From Mycobacterium paraffinicum (lineage in GTDB: Bacteria; Actinomycetota; Actinomycetes; Mycobacteriales; Mycobacteriaceae), in assembly GCF_001907675.1 (NCBI RefSeq), contig NZ_MPNT01000025.1, forward strand, positions 16,282 to 80,281: a DNA stretch of 64,000 bases, written 5' to 3'. Positions 29,301-38,081 of this stretch are shown here, piece by piece. How positions within the stretch are numbered: the first letter of the stretch is position 1; every line of letters begins with the position of its first letter. A program made the translations under genes and the position numbers. A model generated the notes under the pieces. It saw only the letters and a program-made list of their open reading frames with translations, did not search any database and had not been told where the DNA came from.

Positions 29301-29597
29301 CTGGTGGCGGTCTACGACGCGGGCCGGCGGGAGCCGATTCCGTTGCCCGTCAAGACGTCCTACGCGTGGGCGGCCGCGCGGCACTGCGGCGACGATCCGC
29401 TGCGCGAGGCGCAATACCGGTGGAAGTACGAGCAGGAGGAGCCGGCCCACGTGCGGGCCTGGGGCAAGAACACCCGGGTGGCCGACCTTATGCGGCCCGT
29501 GCGGCCGGGTGAGGAGTTCGACGGCGAAGACACCCGGTTGGGCGCCTACGCCGCGCGGGTCTGGCTGCCGATGCTGCGGGCCGAGAGGAAGCCCTGA
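26325..29597 (+). CDS. recC: Exodeoxyribonuclease V subunit gamma (RecC)
   Basis: A 1090-residue RecC. The helicase-like N-terminal domain contains SLHLHRAERTDLLADGLG and LVLVPARGVERWLSQRLS, and the middle contains CMVPMRSVPHRVVCLVGLDD and EDRQLLLDAIGAATEKL. The C-terminal region is an inactivated nuclease-like domain. RecC splits the duplex and, in E. coli, recognises Chi. The ATG follows TATGGT by 9 nt. recB begins 1 bp after its stop, giving the recC-recB-recD order known from M. tuberculosis. Confidence 0.96.
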   Translation: MSLHLHRAERTDLLADGLGALLTNPPTDPFTEELVLVPARGVERWLSQRLSHVLGRGRGGDGVCAGVAFRSPASLIAELTGTADEDPWSPDAMTWPLLAVIDCSLDEPWCRTLATHLGHFASTEAEAELRRGRRYSVARRLAGLFASYARQRPGLLAGWLAGEERGLDPDLAWQPQLWRALVAAVPADPPHVRHQRTVTLLRGGPADLPERLSLFGHTRLANTDVELLDALSTHHDLHLWLPHPSDELWRALAGARGAIPRRTDTGHRAVNHPLLATLGRDLRELQRSLPPDPRIDEYLPAPARPDTLLGWLQSDIAANAVRPQGRTLADDDLSVQVHNCHGPARQVDVLREVLLGLLQDDPTLQPRDILVMCPDIETYAPLIVADFGLGDVVRGAHPAHRLRVRLADRSPLQTNPLLGVASQLLALAGSRVTASEVLDFAEAAPVRARFGFTDDDLEAITRWVRQANIRWGFDQEHRRPYHVDFVHNTWRFGIDRVLAGVAMSDDSHAWIDATLPLDDVSSNRVQLAGQLAEFVSRLQRVVDSLTGTRPLRDWLGALAAGIELLTRVDDADLWQTGQMQREFASTLADAGPRADTPLRLPDIRALLQGRLAGRPTRANFRTGTLTVCTMVPMRSVPHRVVCLVGLDDGVFPRLGVVDGDDALARDPMTGERDIRSEDRQLLLDAIGAATEKLVITYTGANEYSGQPRPPAVPLAELLDTLDMTVSGERIRRRIVVEHPLQPFDVRNVIPGRLVPKVPFSFDPTVLRAARVAAGERGQAPRFISGPLPPPPADDVILADLIGFFKDPVKGFFRALDFTLPRDVDGVQDAMPVDLDALEEWTVGDRMLGDILRGWTPDDARQAEWRRGTLPPGQLGWRTATEVRDQVALLASAAQQYRRAGARAYDVDIDLGSGRRLTGTVSPVYGERLVSVTYSKLDGKHLLESWIPLLALIAHEPGRDWSAVCVGRLKRGTTPRVEGLGRPHEDALALLRELVAVYDAGRREPIPLPVKTSYAWAAARHCGDDPLREAQYRWKYEQEEPAHVRAWGKNTRVADLMRPVRPGEEFDGEDTRLGAYAARVWLPMLRAERKP

Positions 29598-29598
29598 G

Positions 29599-32500
29599 AT
29601 GGGGCAGGTAACAGAGCGCTTCGACCTGCTCGGCCCGCTGCCCGCCGATCGGTCGACCACGGTGCTGCAGGCCAGCGCGGGCACCGGCAAGACGTTCGCG
29701 CTGGCCGGCCTGGTGACCCGTTACCTCGCCGAGGGCACCGCGACGCTGGACCAGATGCTGCTGATCACGTTCGGCCGGGCCGCCAGCCAGGAGCTGCGCG
29801 AACGGGTCCGCGGCCAACTGGTCGACGCGGTGGCGGCTTTCGGCGATCCGTCGGCCGCCGGTGACAACGAGTTGGTGGCCTACCTGCTCGACGGCACCGA
29901 CGACGAGCGCGCGGCGCGCAGGCAGCGGCTGCGCGACGGCCTGGCGGGCTTCGATGCGGCGACCATCGCCACCACCCACCAGTTCTGTCAGCTGGTGTTG
30001 AAGTCTCTGGGCGTGGCCGGCGACACCGCCGCGAACGTCACACTGCTGGAAAGCCTCGACGAGTTGGTGGTCGAGATCGTCGACGATCTGTACCTGGCCC
30101 ATTTCGGGCGCGAGCGCGACGATCCGGCGCTGGCCTATCGCGAGGCGCTGCGCCTGGCGCGCGAAGTCGTCAGAAACCCGTCGACGCAGCTGCGCCCGCT
30201 GGACCCCGAGCCCGGTTCGCGCGCCGCCGTCTGCGTGGCGTTCGCGAAAGACGTTCTCGCGGAACTGGACACCCGCAAGCGCCGGCTGGGCGTGCTCGAC
30301 TACGACGACCTGCTGAGCCGGCTCGCCGACGCGCTGGCCGCCGTGGATTCCCCCGCGCGGGTGCGCATGCATCACCGCTGGCCCATCGTCATGGTCGACG
30401 AGTTCCAGGACACCGACCCGGTGCAGTGGCAGGTGATCGACCGCGCGTTCAGCGGCCGCTCCACCCTGATCCTGATCGGCGATCCCAAGCAGGCCATCTA
30501 CGCGTTTCGCGGCGGCGACATCGTAACGTACCTGCGGGCGGCCGAAACGGCGGGCGAGCGCAAGACGCTGGCCACCAATTGGCGCAGCGATTCGGCGCTC
30601 ATCGAGCGCCTGCAGGTGGTGCTGCGCGGCGCCCAGCTCGGCGATCCCGCGATCGTGGTGGACGACGTCGACGCCCACCATCGGGGCCACCGGCTCGCCA
30701 GCGCCCCGCACAACGAACCGTTCCGGTTGCGGGTGGTCCAACGAGCGACCTTGGGGCGCAGCGGTATTCAGAACCTGCCCATCGACGAGCTGCGGGCCCA
30801 CATCGGCGCCGACCTCGCCGCCGACATCCGCGCCCTGCTGGCCGCCGGTGCGACGTTCGCCGGCCGGCCGCTGCAGGCCCGCGACATCGCCGTGATCGTG
30901 GAGAAGCACAAGGACGCCGCGGCCTGCTTCAAGGCGTTGTGCGACGCGGGCGTGCCGGCGGTGTACACCGGCGACTCCGACGTGTTCGGCTCGGACGCGG
31001 CCGAAGACTGGCTCTGCCTGCTGGAGGCGTTCGACCAACCGCACCGGCCCGGCATGGTGCGCGCCGCGGCGGCCACCATGTTCTTCGGCGAGACCGCCGA
31101 ATCGCTGGCGGCCGGCGGTGACGCGCTGACCGACCGCGTCGCGGAAACCCTGCGGGAGTGGGCGGGCCACGCGCGCGAGCGCGGCGTCGCCGCCATCTTC
31201 GAAGCCGCGCAGCTTTCCGGCATGGCCGACCGGGTGCTGTCCGCCCACGGCGGCGAACGCCACATGACCGACCTGGCGCACATCGCGCAGTTGCTGCAGG
31301 ACGTCGCCCACCGCGAGCGCTCCAGCCTGCCGGCGCTGCGCGACTGGCTGCGCAGGCAGCGCGAGGAACGCGCCGGCGCGCCCGAACGCAATCGGCGCCT
31401 GGACAGTGACGCCGCGGCCGTGCAGATCATGACGGTGTTCGTCAGCAAGGGTCTGCAATACCCGATCGTGTACCTGCCGTTCGCGTTCAACCGCAACACC
31501 CAGGACCGCGACGTGGTGTTGTTCCACGACGAGGGCGTGCGCTGCCTGCACATCGGGGGCAAGGACAGCCCGGACTTCAAGGCCGTCGAGGTGCTGGGCC
31601 GCAAGGAGGACGCCAGCGACGACAGCCGGTTGACCTATGTGGCCCTGACCCGGGCCCAGTCGCAAGTCGTCGCGTGGTGGTCGCCGGCGTTCGACGAACC
31701 CAACGGCGGGCTGTCGCGGCTGCTGCGCGGCCGACGGCCGGGAGAGCCGTGCGTGCCGGACCGATGCGAGCCGGCGAAGATCCCCGACGACGACGCCCTC
31801 GACCGCTTGCGGGAATGGGAGGCGGCGGGCGGCCCGGTGATCGAACGGTCGGTGGTGGCGGCCGCGCCGTCCGTGCCGCCGCAGCCGGTGCCGGCCGACC
31901 TCGACAGCCGGCATTTTCACCGCGCCATCGACACCGGGTGGCGGCGCACCTCCTACTCCGGCCTCATCCGGGTCACGGAAAACTCCGCGGCCGCCGGGGT
32001 CGGCAGCGAGCCGGAGGTCACCGAGCTGGACGACGAGGTCGGCGAAATACCGTTGGTGCAGGCCGCATCCGGGCCGGAGCTGCCGTCGCCGATGGCCGAC
32101 GTGCCGATGGGCGCGAAGTTCGGCACGCTGGTGCACGCCGTGCTCGAGACCACCGACCCGCTGGCCAGCGATCTGGCCGCCGAGCTCGAGGCGCACATCC
32201 GCACCCACTCGGTGTGGTGGCCGGTCGACGTGCCCCCCGGCGCGCTCGCGGCGGCGATGGTGCCGATGCACGACACGCCGCTGGGACCGCTGGCCGGCGA
32301 CCTGACCTTGCGGCGCATCGGGCTCTCGGACCGACTGCGCGAGCTGGACTTCGAATTTCCCCTCGCGGGTGGTGATCTGAATTCCGCGGCGCCCGAGATC
32401 CGGCTGGCGGACATGGGCGCGTTGCTGCGCGCGCACCTGCCGGCCGATGACGCGCTGGCGTCCTATGCCGACCGCCTGACGAGCCGCCCGCTCGGCGACC

Positions 32501-32916
32501 AGCCGCTGCGCGGCTACCTGACCGGCTCGGTCGACGCCGTGCTGCGCGTGCCCGACGGCGTGGGGCATCGCTATCTGGTGGTCGACTACAAGACCAACTG
32601 GCTCGGTGACCCGGACCGGCCGTTGACGTCCGCCGATTACGACCGGGGGCGCCTGGTCGAGGCGATGCTGCATTCGGATTATCCACTGCAGGCACTGCTG
32701 TACAGCGTTGTGCTGCACCGGTTTCTGCGGTGGCGCGTGCCGGGCTACGACCCCGGCGCGCATCTCGGCGGCGTCCTGTACCTGTTCGTGCGCGGCATGT
32801 GCGGCCCGGACACCCCCGTGGTCGACGGTCACCCGTCGGGAGTGTTCAGCTGGCGGCCGCCCGCGTCGTTGATAGCCGAGCTGTCGGACCTGCTCGATGG
32901 GAGGGCCGCCGCGTGA
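29599..32916 (+). CDS. recB: Exodeoxyribonuclease V subunit beta (RecB)
   Basis: A 1105-residue UvrD-type helicase-nuclease. Walker A QASAGTGKTFAL is at about residues 24-35; motif II MVDEFQDTDPVQWQVIDRAF; motif III LIGDPKQAIYAFRGGDIVTY; motif VI LTYVALTRAQSQVVAW. The C-terminal PD-(D/E)xK nuclease has GSVDAVLRVPDG and LVVDYKTNWLGD, so nuclease residues are intact. It acts with RecC and RecD in end resection; in mycobacteria, as I recall, RecBCD serves single-strand annealing while AdnAB serves recombination. Its stop overlaps recD by GTGA. Confidence 0.97.
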   Translation: MGQVTERFDLLGPLPADRSTTVLQASAGTGKTFALAGLVTRYLAEGTATLDQMLLITFGRAASQELRERVRGQLVDAVAAFGDPSAAGDNELVAYLLDGTDDERAARRQRLRDGLAGFDAATIATTHQFCQLVLKSLGVAGDTAANVTLLESLDELVVEIVDDLYLAHFGRERDDPALAYREALRLAREVVRNPSTQLRPLDPEPGSRAAVCVAFAKDVLAELDTRKRRLGVLDYDDLLSRLADALAAVDSPARVRMHHRWPIVMVDEFQDTDPVQWQVIDRAFSGRSTLILIGDPKQAIYAFRGGDIVTYLRAAETAGERKTLATNWRSDSALIERLQVVLRGAQLGDPAIVVDDVDAHHRGHRLASAPHNEPFRLRVVQRATLGRSGIQNLPIDELRAHIGADLAADIRALLAAGATFAGRPLQARDIAVIVEKHKDAAACFKALCDAGVPAVYTGDSDVFGSDAAEDWLCLLEAFDQPHRPGMVRAAAATMFFGETAESLAAGGDALTDRVAETLREWAGHARERGVAAIFEAAQLSGMADRVLSAHGGERHMTDLAHIAQLLQDVAHRERSSLPALRDWLRRQREERAGAPERNRRLDSDAAAVQIMTVFVSKGLQYPIVYLPFAFNRNTQDRDVVLFHDEGVRCLHIGGKDSPDFKAVEVLGRKEDASDDSRLTYVALTRAQSQVVAWWSPAFDEPNGGLSRLLRGRRPGEPCVPDRCEPAKIPDDDALDRLREWEAAGGPVIERSVVAAAPSVPPQPVPADLDSRHFHRAIDTGWRRTSYSGLIRVTENSAAAGVGSEPEVTELDDEVGEIPLVQAASGPELPSPMADVPMGAKFGTLVHAVLETTDPLASDLAAELEAHIRTHSVWWPVDVPPGALAAAMVPMHDTPLGPLAGDLTLRRIGLSDRLRELDFEFPLAGGDLNSAAPEIRLADMGALLRAHLPADDALASYADRLTSRPLGDQPLRGYLTGSVDAVLRVPDGVGHRYLVVDYKTNWLGDPDRPLTSADYDRGRLVEAMLHSDYPLQALLYSVVLHRFLRWRVPGYDPGAHLGGVLYLFVRGMCGPDTPVVDGHPSGVFSWRPPASLIAELSDLLDGRAAA

Positions 32917-34622
32917 CGCTGGAGGCGATCACCGCCGCGGGCCTGCTGCGGACGTACAGCGATGCCGGCGTGTTCGAGGCCGCCGATGTCCATGTGGCCC
33001 AACGGCTTACGGCACTCGCCGACGAGCCCGACGAGCGGGTGGCGCTAGCGGTCGCCCTGCTGGTGCGGGCGCTGCGGAGCGGTTCGGTGTGCATGGACCT
33101 GCGGGCGGTGGCGGCGCAAGTCGGCGTCGCCGACCTGCCCTGGCCCGAGCCCGCCGACTGGTTGGCCGCCGTGCGCGCCAGCCCGCTGCTGGGGTCCCCG
33201 CCGGTGCTGCGGATGTTCGGCGAACTGGTGTACCTGGACCGGTACTGGCTCGAGGAACAGCAGGTGTGCGCCGACCTACTCGCGCTCTCCGCGCCGGGGG
33301 CGCGAGGCGACGCGCCGGACTTGGATCGACTCTTCCCGCCGGGTTACGAGGAGCAGCGGGCGGCCGCGGAAATCGCCGTCGCGCAAGCGGTCACCGTGCT
33401 GACGGGTGGTCCCGGAACGGGCAAGACCACCACGGTGGCGCGGTTGCTGGCGTTGCTGGCCGGGCAGGCCGAGAGCGCCGGGTTGCCGCGGCCCCGGATG
33501 GCGCTGGCCGCACCCACCGGCAAGGCCGCGGCGCGGCTCGCCGAGGCGGTGGCCGCCGAGGTGCACAGGCTCGACGCGGCGGACCGGGCCCGGCTGGCGG
33601 ACCTGCCGGCGACGACGCTGCACCGGCTGCTCGGTTCGAGGCCGGATACGTCGGTGCGGTTCAAGCACAATCGCGGCAACCGGCTCCCCCACGACGTGAT
33701 CGTCGTGGACGAGACGTCGATGGTGTCGCTGACCATGATGGCGCGGCTACTCGAGGCGGTGCGGCCCGACACACGGTTGATCCTGGTGGGCGACCCCGAC
33801 CAGCTGGCCTCGGTGGAGGCCGGTGCGGTCCTGGCCGACCTGGTAGACGGGCTGACGGCGCGACCCGACGTGCGGGTGGCGGCGCTGCGCACACCGCATC
33901 GATTCGGCGAGTCGATCGGCGCGCTGGCCGAGGCGATCCGGGTCGGCGACGGCGACCGCGCGATGGGGCTGCTGCGGACCGGCGGTGAGCACATCGAGTG
34001 GCTCGATTCCGACGGGCCGACCGACCGGCTGCACGCGGTGCTGGTCCCGCACGCGCTGCGGGTGCGGGAGGCCGCGATCCTCGGCGCCGCCGGGGCGGCG
34101 TTGGCGTCGCTCGACGAGCACCGGCTGTTGTGTGCGCACCGGCACGGCCCCTACGGGGTCTCGCACTGGAACCGGCAGGTGGAGCGCTGGCTCGCGGAGG
34201 AGACGGGTCAGCAGCCAGCGTCGGCGTGGTACGCGGGCCGGCCATTGTTGGTGACGGCCAACGACTATGGGCTCAAGGTCTACAACGGCGACACCGGGGT
34301 GGTGGTGGCGGGTGACGGCGGGTTGCGGGCCGTCATCGCCGGCGCCACCGGGACGTTGAGCTTCGCGACCAGCCGGCTCACGGACATCGAGACTATGCAC
34401 GCGATGACGATCCACAAGAGTCAGGGCAGCCAGGCCGACGAGGTGACGGTGCTGATGCCGCCGGAGGATTCGCGGCTGCTGACCCGGGAGTTGTTCTACA
34501 CGGCCGTGACCCGGGCGAAGGCCAAGGTCCGGGTGGCCGGAACCGAGGCGTCGGTGCGGGCGGCCATCGAGCGACGGGCGGTGCGCGCGACCGGGCTGGC
34601 CCAGCGGCTGCAGTCGTTCTAA
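32913..34622 (+). CDS. recD: Exodeoxyribonuclease V subunit alpha (RecD)
   Basis: A 569-residue superfamily 1B helicase. Walker A LTGGPGTGKTTTVARLLALL is near residue 165; motif II DVIVVDETSMVSLTMMARLL; motif III LVGDPDQLASVEAGAVLADL; motif V/VI AMTIHKSQGSQADEVTVLMP and ELFYTAVTRAKAKVRVAGTE. It is the 5'-3' motor of RecBCD. The GTG start overlaps the recB stop (GTGA), indicating coupling. It converges on the PLD gene with a 12-bp gap. Confidence 0.97.
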   Translation: MTLEAITAAGLLRTYSDAGVFEAADVHVAQRLTALADEPDERVALAVALLVRALRSGSVCMDLRAVAAQVGVADLPWPEPADWLAAVRASPLLGSPPVLRMFGELVYLDRYWLEEQQVCADLLALSAPGARGDAPDLDRLFPPGYEEQRAAAEIAVAQAVTVLTGGPGTGKTTTVARLLALLAGQAESAGLPRPRMALAAPTGKAAARLAEAVAAEVHRLDAADRARLADLPATTLHRLLGSRPDTSVRFKHNRGNRLPHDVIVVDETSMVSLTMMARLLEAVRPDTRLILVGDPDQLASVEAGAVLADLVDGLTARPDVRVAALRTPHRFGESIGALAEAIRVGDGDRAMGLLRTGGEHIEWLDSDGPTDRLHAVLVPHALRVREAAILGAAGAALASLDEHRLLCAHRHGPYGVSHWNRQVERWLAEETGQQPASAWYAGRPLLVTANDYGLKVYNGDTGVVVAGDGGLRAVIAGATGTLSFATSRLTDIETMHAMTIHKSQGSQADEVTVLMPPEDSRLLTRELFYTAVTRAKAKVRVAGTEASVRAAIERRAVRATGLAQRLQSF

Positions 34623-34634
34623 GGGGGCGTCGCC

Positions 34635-35195
34635 CTAGTGCGGGCCGCCGGATTGCGCCTTGGCGGCCATCTGCTTGAGCATGACGTCGTGGATGATGTC
34701 GATCCGTGACCGGGCCTCCGCGCACACGTACGGGTCCCGGATCACGGTGAGTTGGTTGTCCTGCTTGGATTCTCCGCCGGTGGACCAGTTGGTCGAGCCG
34801 GTGATGACGTCGACGCCGTCGATGATCACCATCTTCAAATGCATGATCGCCGACTTCTCACTGTGCCCGATCGCGATGCTGTTGCCGATCTTGTCGTTGA
34901 GCCACGGCGCCAACAGAGCCCGCTCGGACTTCCCGGCGGCCTGGGTGGAGTCGAGACTCATTTGCACGTACATCTTTTCGTCCTTCAGCGCCGACTGCAG
35001 CACCGAATTCAGTTCGGCGTCGTCGTAGCCGTACATCGCCACCACGATGCTTTTGTCGGCGGATGTCAACAAGGCCTTCAGCGCCTCGTGCACCCGGTCG
35101 ACCGGACTGTAAAACGTTCGCGTGTCATCGGGGTAGCCCGGCGGGAACGGCGCGGCTTTGTATTGGTCCAACTCGGTGAGCGAACGCAGTGCCAT
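34635..35195 (-). CDS. Phospholipase D-like protein with one HKD motif
   Basis: A 186-residue PLD-superfamily protein. Around residue 118 it has a complete HKD signature (HLKMVIIDGVDVITGSTN, fitting HxKx4Dx6GSxN). One motif per chain implies an active dimer, as in Nuc-type endonucleases; phosphodiesterase or phospholipase activity is equally possible. No signal peptide or membrane segment is visible. It begins 13 bp after the DUF2235 gene and is surely cotranscribed with it; it converges on recD. The substrate is unknown. Confidence 0.88.
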   Translation of the reverse strand: MALRSLTELDQYKAAPFPPGYPDDTRTFYSPVDRVHEALKALLTSADKSIVVAMYGYDDAELNSVLQSALKDEKMYVQMSLDSTQAAGKSERALLAPWLNDKIGNSIAIGHSEKSAIMHLKMVIIDGVDVITGSTNWSTGGESKQDNQLTVIRDPYVCAEARSRIDIIHDVMLKQMAAKAQSGGPH

Positions 35196-35208
35196 GGCGG
35201 TTGCTCCT

Positions 35209-36327
35209 TCACAACGCGGGAGAGGTCCAGTCGGTCGGGTCGGCGCTGAGCCGTTGCGCCTCTTCGGTCAGATTGGGCAAGTAGCCGGGGTTGTCGCGAC
35301 GGCGCACCAGCACGCTGGGATGCACCAGCGCGTCGGGACCCATCGGCCGGCGCCGGCAGCCGACCAGGTACCACAGCTTGCCGTTGTGATGGATCGGCGC
35401 GTCCGCGAAGTCTTCGGTTACCGCGCACTGCTGGCGGTAGGCCGCCGCGTCGATCGCCAGTTCACCGACGACGCCGTCGGTGACCCACTTCAACGCGATG
35501 GTGGCGAGCCGGTGATCGGGCATGAACGTGCCGCCGACGTCGGCGTGCACGCCGGCGAACCAGCGTTCCTCCAGCCCCAGCGGGTGGCGTTCGACGAGAT
35601 ATTCGCGGTAGGGACGGCGACGTTCGTCGATCGAGACGGCGTGGCGGATGCGCGCGACGTTGGGCAGCGACCGGGTGTAGGGCCAGCGCAGGTTGCCGAA
35701 CCGCAGAAATCCGGCCGCCTTGACCGTGTCCCACAGGCCGAGATAGGCCACCGGCACCGCATGGTGCCAAACCTGATTCGGGCTGTTCTGCCGCACAGTC
35801 GAAAACAGCGGCTCGCCCTCGGTGCGCCAGCAGAACGCTCTGGCGAACTCGGCCCAGTGGGCGTACTCGTCCTGGGTGAAATGCCGGTTGATGGCGTACT
35901 TTTCGACCGCGTACGGCAGCAGGTTCTCCGAGCCGGGCCGCAGCAATCCGGGCCGCAGCAACATGCCGGTCAACGCGCGCGCGGTGTAGGCGCCGCGGCT
36001 GAAGCCGAAGATATAGAGCGAGTCGCCCGGGCGCCAATGTTGCATCACGTACCAGTAGGCCTGCGCCACATTGCTTTTCAGGCCCAGCCCGAACGCCTTC
36101 TCGATCAGCAGGTCGACCGTGCGCGACAGCGACGAGCGCACCGATGCGGGCACCAGTGTGCCGACGCCGGGGTCGTAATAGGCGAGCTGGCCGGCCGGAT
36201 CGTCCTTGTCCAACATCTCGAACAGCTTGGCGACGTTGGTGAGGTTGCCGGCCCCGATCTGGTTGGCGGTGCCGTCGAGGCAGACGACGATCCGCTTGCC
36301 CCGGGGTTGCTCAGGGTGCTCGGACAT
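35209..36327 (-). CDS. DUF2235 (Tle1-like) alpha/beta hydrolase
   Basis: A 372-residue DUF2235 protein. KRIVVCLDGTANQIGAGNLT opens the domain; the GxSxG nucleophile elbow is LYIFGFSRGAYTARALTGML near residue 110; VAYLGLWDTVKAAGFLRFG and WFAGVHADVGGTFMPDH (catalytic His region) complete the signature. The family includes Tle1 phospholipase effectors of type VI secretion, but no VgrG, PAAR or immunity gene is nearby and no signal peptide is seen. It forms a two-gene operon with the PLD protein and is divergent from the VTT membrane protein. Confidence 0.88.
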   Translation of the reverse strand: MSEHPEQPRGKRIVVCLDGTANQIGAGNLTNVAKLFEMLDKDDPAGQLAYYDPGVGTLVPASVRSSLSRTVDLLIEKAFGLGLKSNVAQAYWYVMQHWRPGDSLYIFGFSRGAYTARALTGMLLRPGLLRPGSENLLPYAVEKYAINRHFTQDEYAHWAEFARAFCWRTEGEPLFSTVRQNSPNQVWHHAVPVAYLGLWDTVKAAGFLRFGNLRWPYTRSLPNVARIRHAVSIDERRRPYREYLVERHPLGLEERWFAGVHADVGGTFMPDHRLATIALKWVTDGVVGELAIDAAAYRQQCAVTEDFADAPIHHNGKLWYLVGCRRRPMGPDALVHPSVLVRRRDNPGYLPNLTEEAQRLSADPTDWTSPAL

Positions 36328-36414
36328 CTCGACGAACGCCTCTCACAGGTATGCGACTCCCTGTGTGTGGCACTTTACGACGCCCACGCAGGGTGCGGAA
36401 GAATCGCGGTCAGC

Positions 36415-37125
36415 ATGGACCACAACGACGACGACGCGCCGGCACCGGGACCCGCATCCCGGCGCGGCCACATCGTGCGGCTCGGCGTGTTCGTCGCCTT
36501 CCTGCTGCTGATGTTCTATCTGGTGGCCATCGCGCGCGTCGTCCACGTGGAGGAGCTGCGGCGCGTGGTCTCGGCGACGGGGCCGGCGGCGCCGCTGACC
36601 TACGTGGTGGCGTCGGCCGTGCTTGGCGCCGTGTTCGTGCCGGGCTCGATCCTGGCCGCGGCCAGCGGGCTGCTGTTCGGTCCCCTGCTCGGCATTTTCG
36701 TGACGCTGGGCGCGACGGTCGGCACCGCGATCGTCGCGAGCCTGATCGGCCGGCGGGCCGGGCGCGACAGCGCCCGGGCGCTGCTGGGTGCGAAACGCAC
36801 CGACCGCATCGACGCGCTGATCGAGCGCCGCGGGCTGTGGGCGGTCGTCGGCCAGCGATTCGTCCCGGGCGTCTCCGACGCCCTGGCGTCCTACGCCTTC
36901 GGGGCGTTCGGGGTGCCCTTGTGGCAGATGGTCATCGGCTCGTTCGTCGGTTCGGTGCCGCGCGCGTTCGTGTACACCGCGCTGGGCGCGTCGATCGGCA
37001 ACCGGTCGTCGCCGTTGGCGTACGCGGCGATCGCGGTGTGGTGCGTGACCGCCATCGTCGGCGCGTTCGCCGCGCGGCGCGGATTCCAACGGTGGCGCGC
37101 CAGCCGGAAGGCCGGGGACGGCTAA
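36415..37125 (+). CDS. VTT/DedA-superfamily membrane protein
   Basis: A 236-residue integral membrane protein with about five hydrophobic segments. VTT-domain signatures are [20 protein letters not shown] and [20 protein letters not shown], with a glycine-rich helix between them. TVP38/DedA proteins are implicated in lipid scrambling or undecaprenyl-phosphate/phosphatidylethanolamine flipping. The ATG at 36415 gives a short charged N-terminus before the first helix. Its stop overlaps by 4 bp the stop of the convergent methyltransferase gene. It resembles M. tuberculosis Rv0625c in type, from memory; orthology is not certain. Confidence 0.88.
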   Translation: MDHNDDDAPAPGPASRRGHIVRLGVFVAFLLLMFYLVAIARVVHVEELRRVVSATGPAAPLTYVVASAVLGAVFVPGSILAAASGLLFGPLLGIFVTLGATVGTAIVASLIGRRAGRDSARALLGAKRTDRIDALIERRGLWAVVGQRFVPGVSDALASYAFGAFGVPLWQMVIGSFVGSVPRAFVYTALGASIGNRSSPLAYAAIAVWCVTAIVGAFAARRGFQRWRASRKAGDG

Positions 37126-38072
37126 GCGGGGCGCTCCGCGGCCACGAACAGGTTGCCCGGCACCGCGTCCTCGACCTCCTTGGGCACCGTGCGCCCGTAG
37201 CCGGCCATCAGCTCGTCGGCCGGCGTGACCGTCACGCTCCAGCCGTGGCGGCGGAACCAGTCGCCGACGTCCTCGCGCTCCTCGAAGTACCACAGCTCGT
37301 CGGTCCTCGGCACCTGCCGGCCCGGGTCCACGCGCGCCATCAGCGCGCGGACCCGGTCCATCCGCTCGCGGCGCTTCGCGCGGAGCGCGGGGTCGAGGAA
37401 CTTCGGTCCCAGCGCCTCCACGGCCACCCGGCTGCCGGGGACGGTCAGCGCGTGCACGCGGTCGAACAACAGCTCCTGGGCGGCGGCCGGCAGGTAGGGC
37501 ATCAACCCCTCGGCGGACCACACGCTGGGCGCCGACGGGTCAAAACCCGCCTCGCGCAAGGCCGTCGGCCAATCGTGGCGCAGGTCCACCGGGACGGCGA
37601 CCCGGTTGCACGCGGGCTCCGCCCCGTGTTCGGTCAGCGTCGACAGTTTGAAGTCCAGCACCCGGGGCTGATCCAGCTCGTAAACCGTGGTGCCGTCCGG
37701 CCAGGACAACCGCCACGCCCGCGCGTCCAGGCCCGCGGCCAGGATCACCGCCTGGCGGATTCCGGCGCGCGTCGCGGTGAGGAAGAACTCGTCGAAAAAC
37801 GCTGTCCGCGAGGCCATGTAGCCGACCATCGCCTGCATCTGCAGCGGCAACTCGGGTTCGGCCTCGAGGAGTTCGTCCGGCAGCTGCGGGGCCGAATGCC
37901 AGTTCCACACCCCGTCGCCGGCGGCGTCGAGGAAGACCTGCGCGAACGGGTCTGAGATCAACGGGTTCTCGCTTCGCGTCTCCGCGGCGCGCGCCGACGC
38001 CACGCCCAGTGCGGTGGCCCCGACGCTCTCGGTGATCTCCCAGCTGTCGTCTTCGCTTCTGACTGTGCTCAT
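37122..38072 (-). CDS. SAM-dependent methyltransferase (TIGR00027/PPM1-like family), copy 1
   Basis: A 316-residue member of the expanded mycobacterial methyltransferase family. [20 protein letters not shown] opens the protein; the SAM site is [36 protein letters not shown] and [20 protein letters not shown] follow. Substrates of this family are generally unknown. It is a tandem paralogue of the next gene upstream, with 9 bp between them and colinear motifs throughout. Confidence 0.92.
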   Translation of the reverse strand: MSTVRSEDDSWEITESVGATALGVASARAAETRSENPLISDPFAQVFLDAAGDGVWNWHSAPQLPDELLEAEPELPLQMQAMVGYMASRTAFFDEFFLTATRAGIRQAVILAAGLDARAWRLSWPDGTTVYELDQPRVLDFKLSTLTEHGAEPACNRVAVPVDLRHDWPTALREAGFDPSAPSVWSAEGLMPYLPAAAQELLFDRVHALTVPGSRVAVEALGPKFLDPALRAKRRERMDRVRALMARVDPGRQVPRTDELWYFEEREDVGDWFRRHGWSVTVTPADELMAGYGRTVPKEVEDAVPGNLFVAAERPA

Positions 38073-38081
38073 CTTGAGGTT

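Noticed and set aside
29488..32832. An 1114-codon open frame antisense to recB
   Set aside because: The composition (Arg, His, Gln and Val runs) is that of an antisense shadow; recB on the plus strand has all helicase and nuclease motifs.
34635..36327. Type VI secretion effector locus
   Set aside because: DUF2235 occurs in Tle1 effectors, but no VgrG, PAAR, Hcp or immunity gene is present, and mycobacteria lack type VI secretion.
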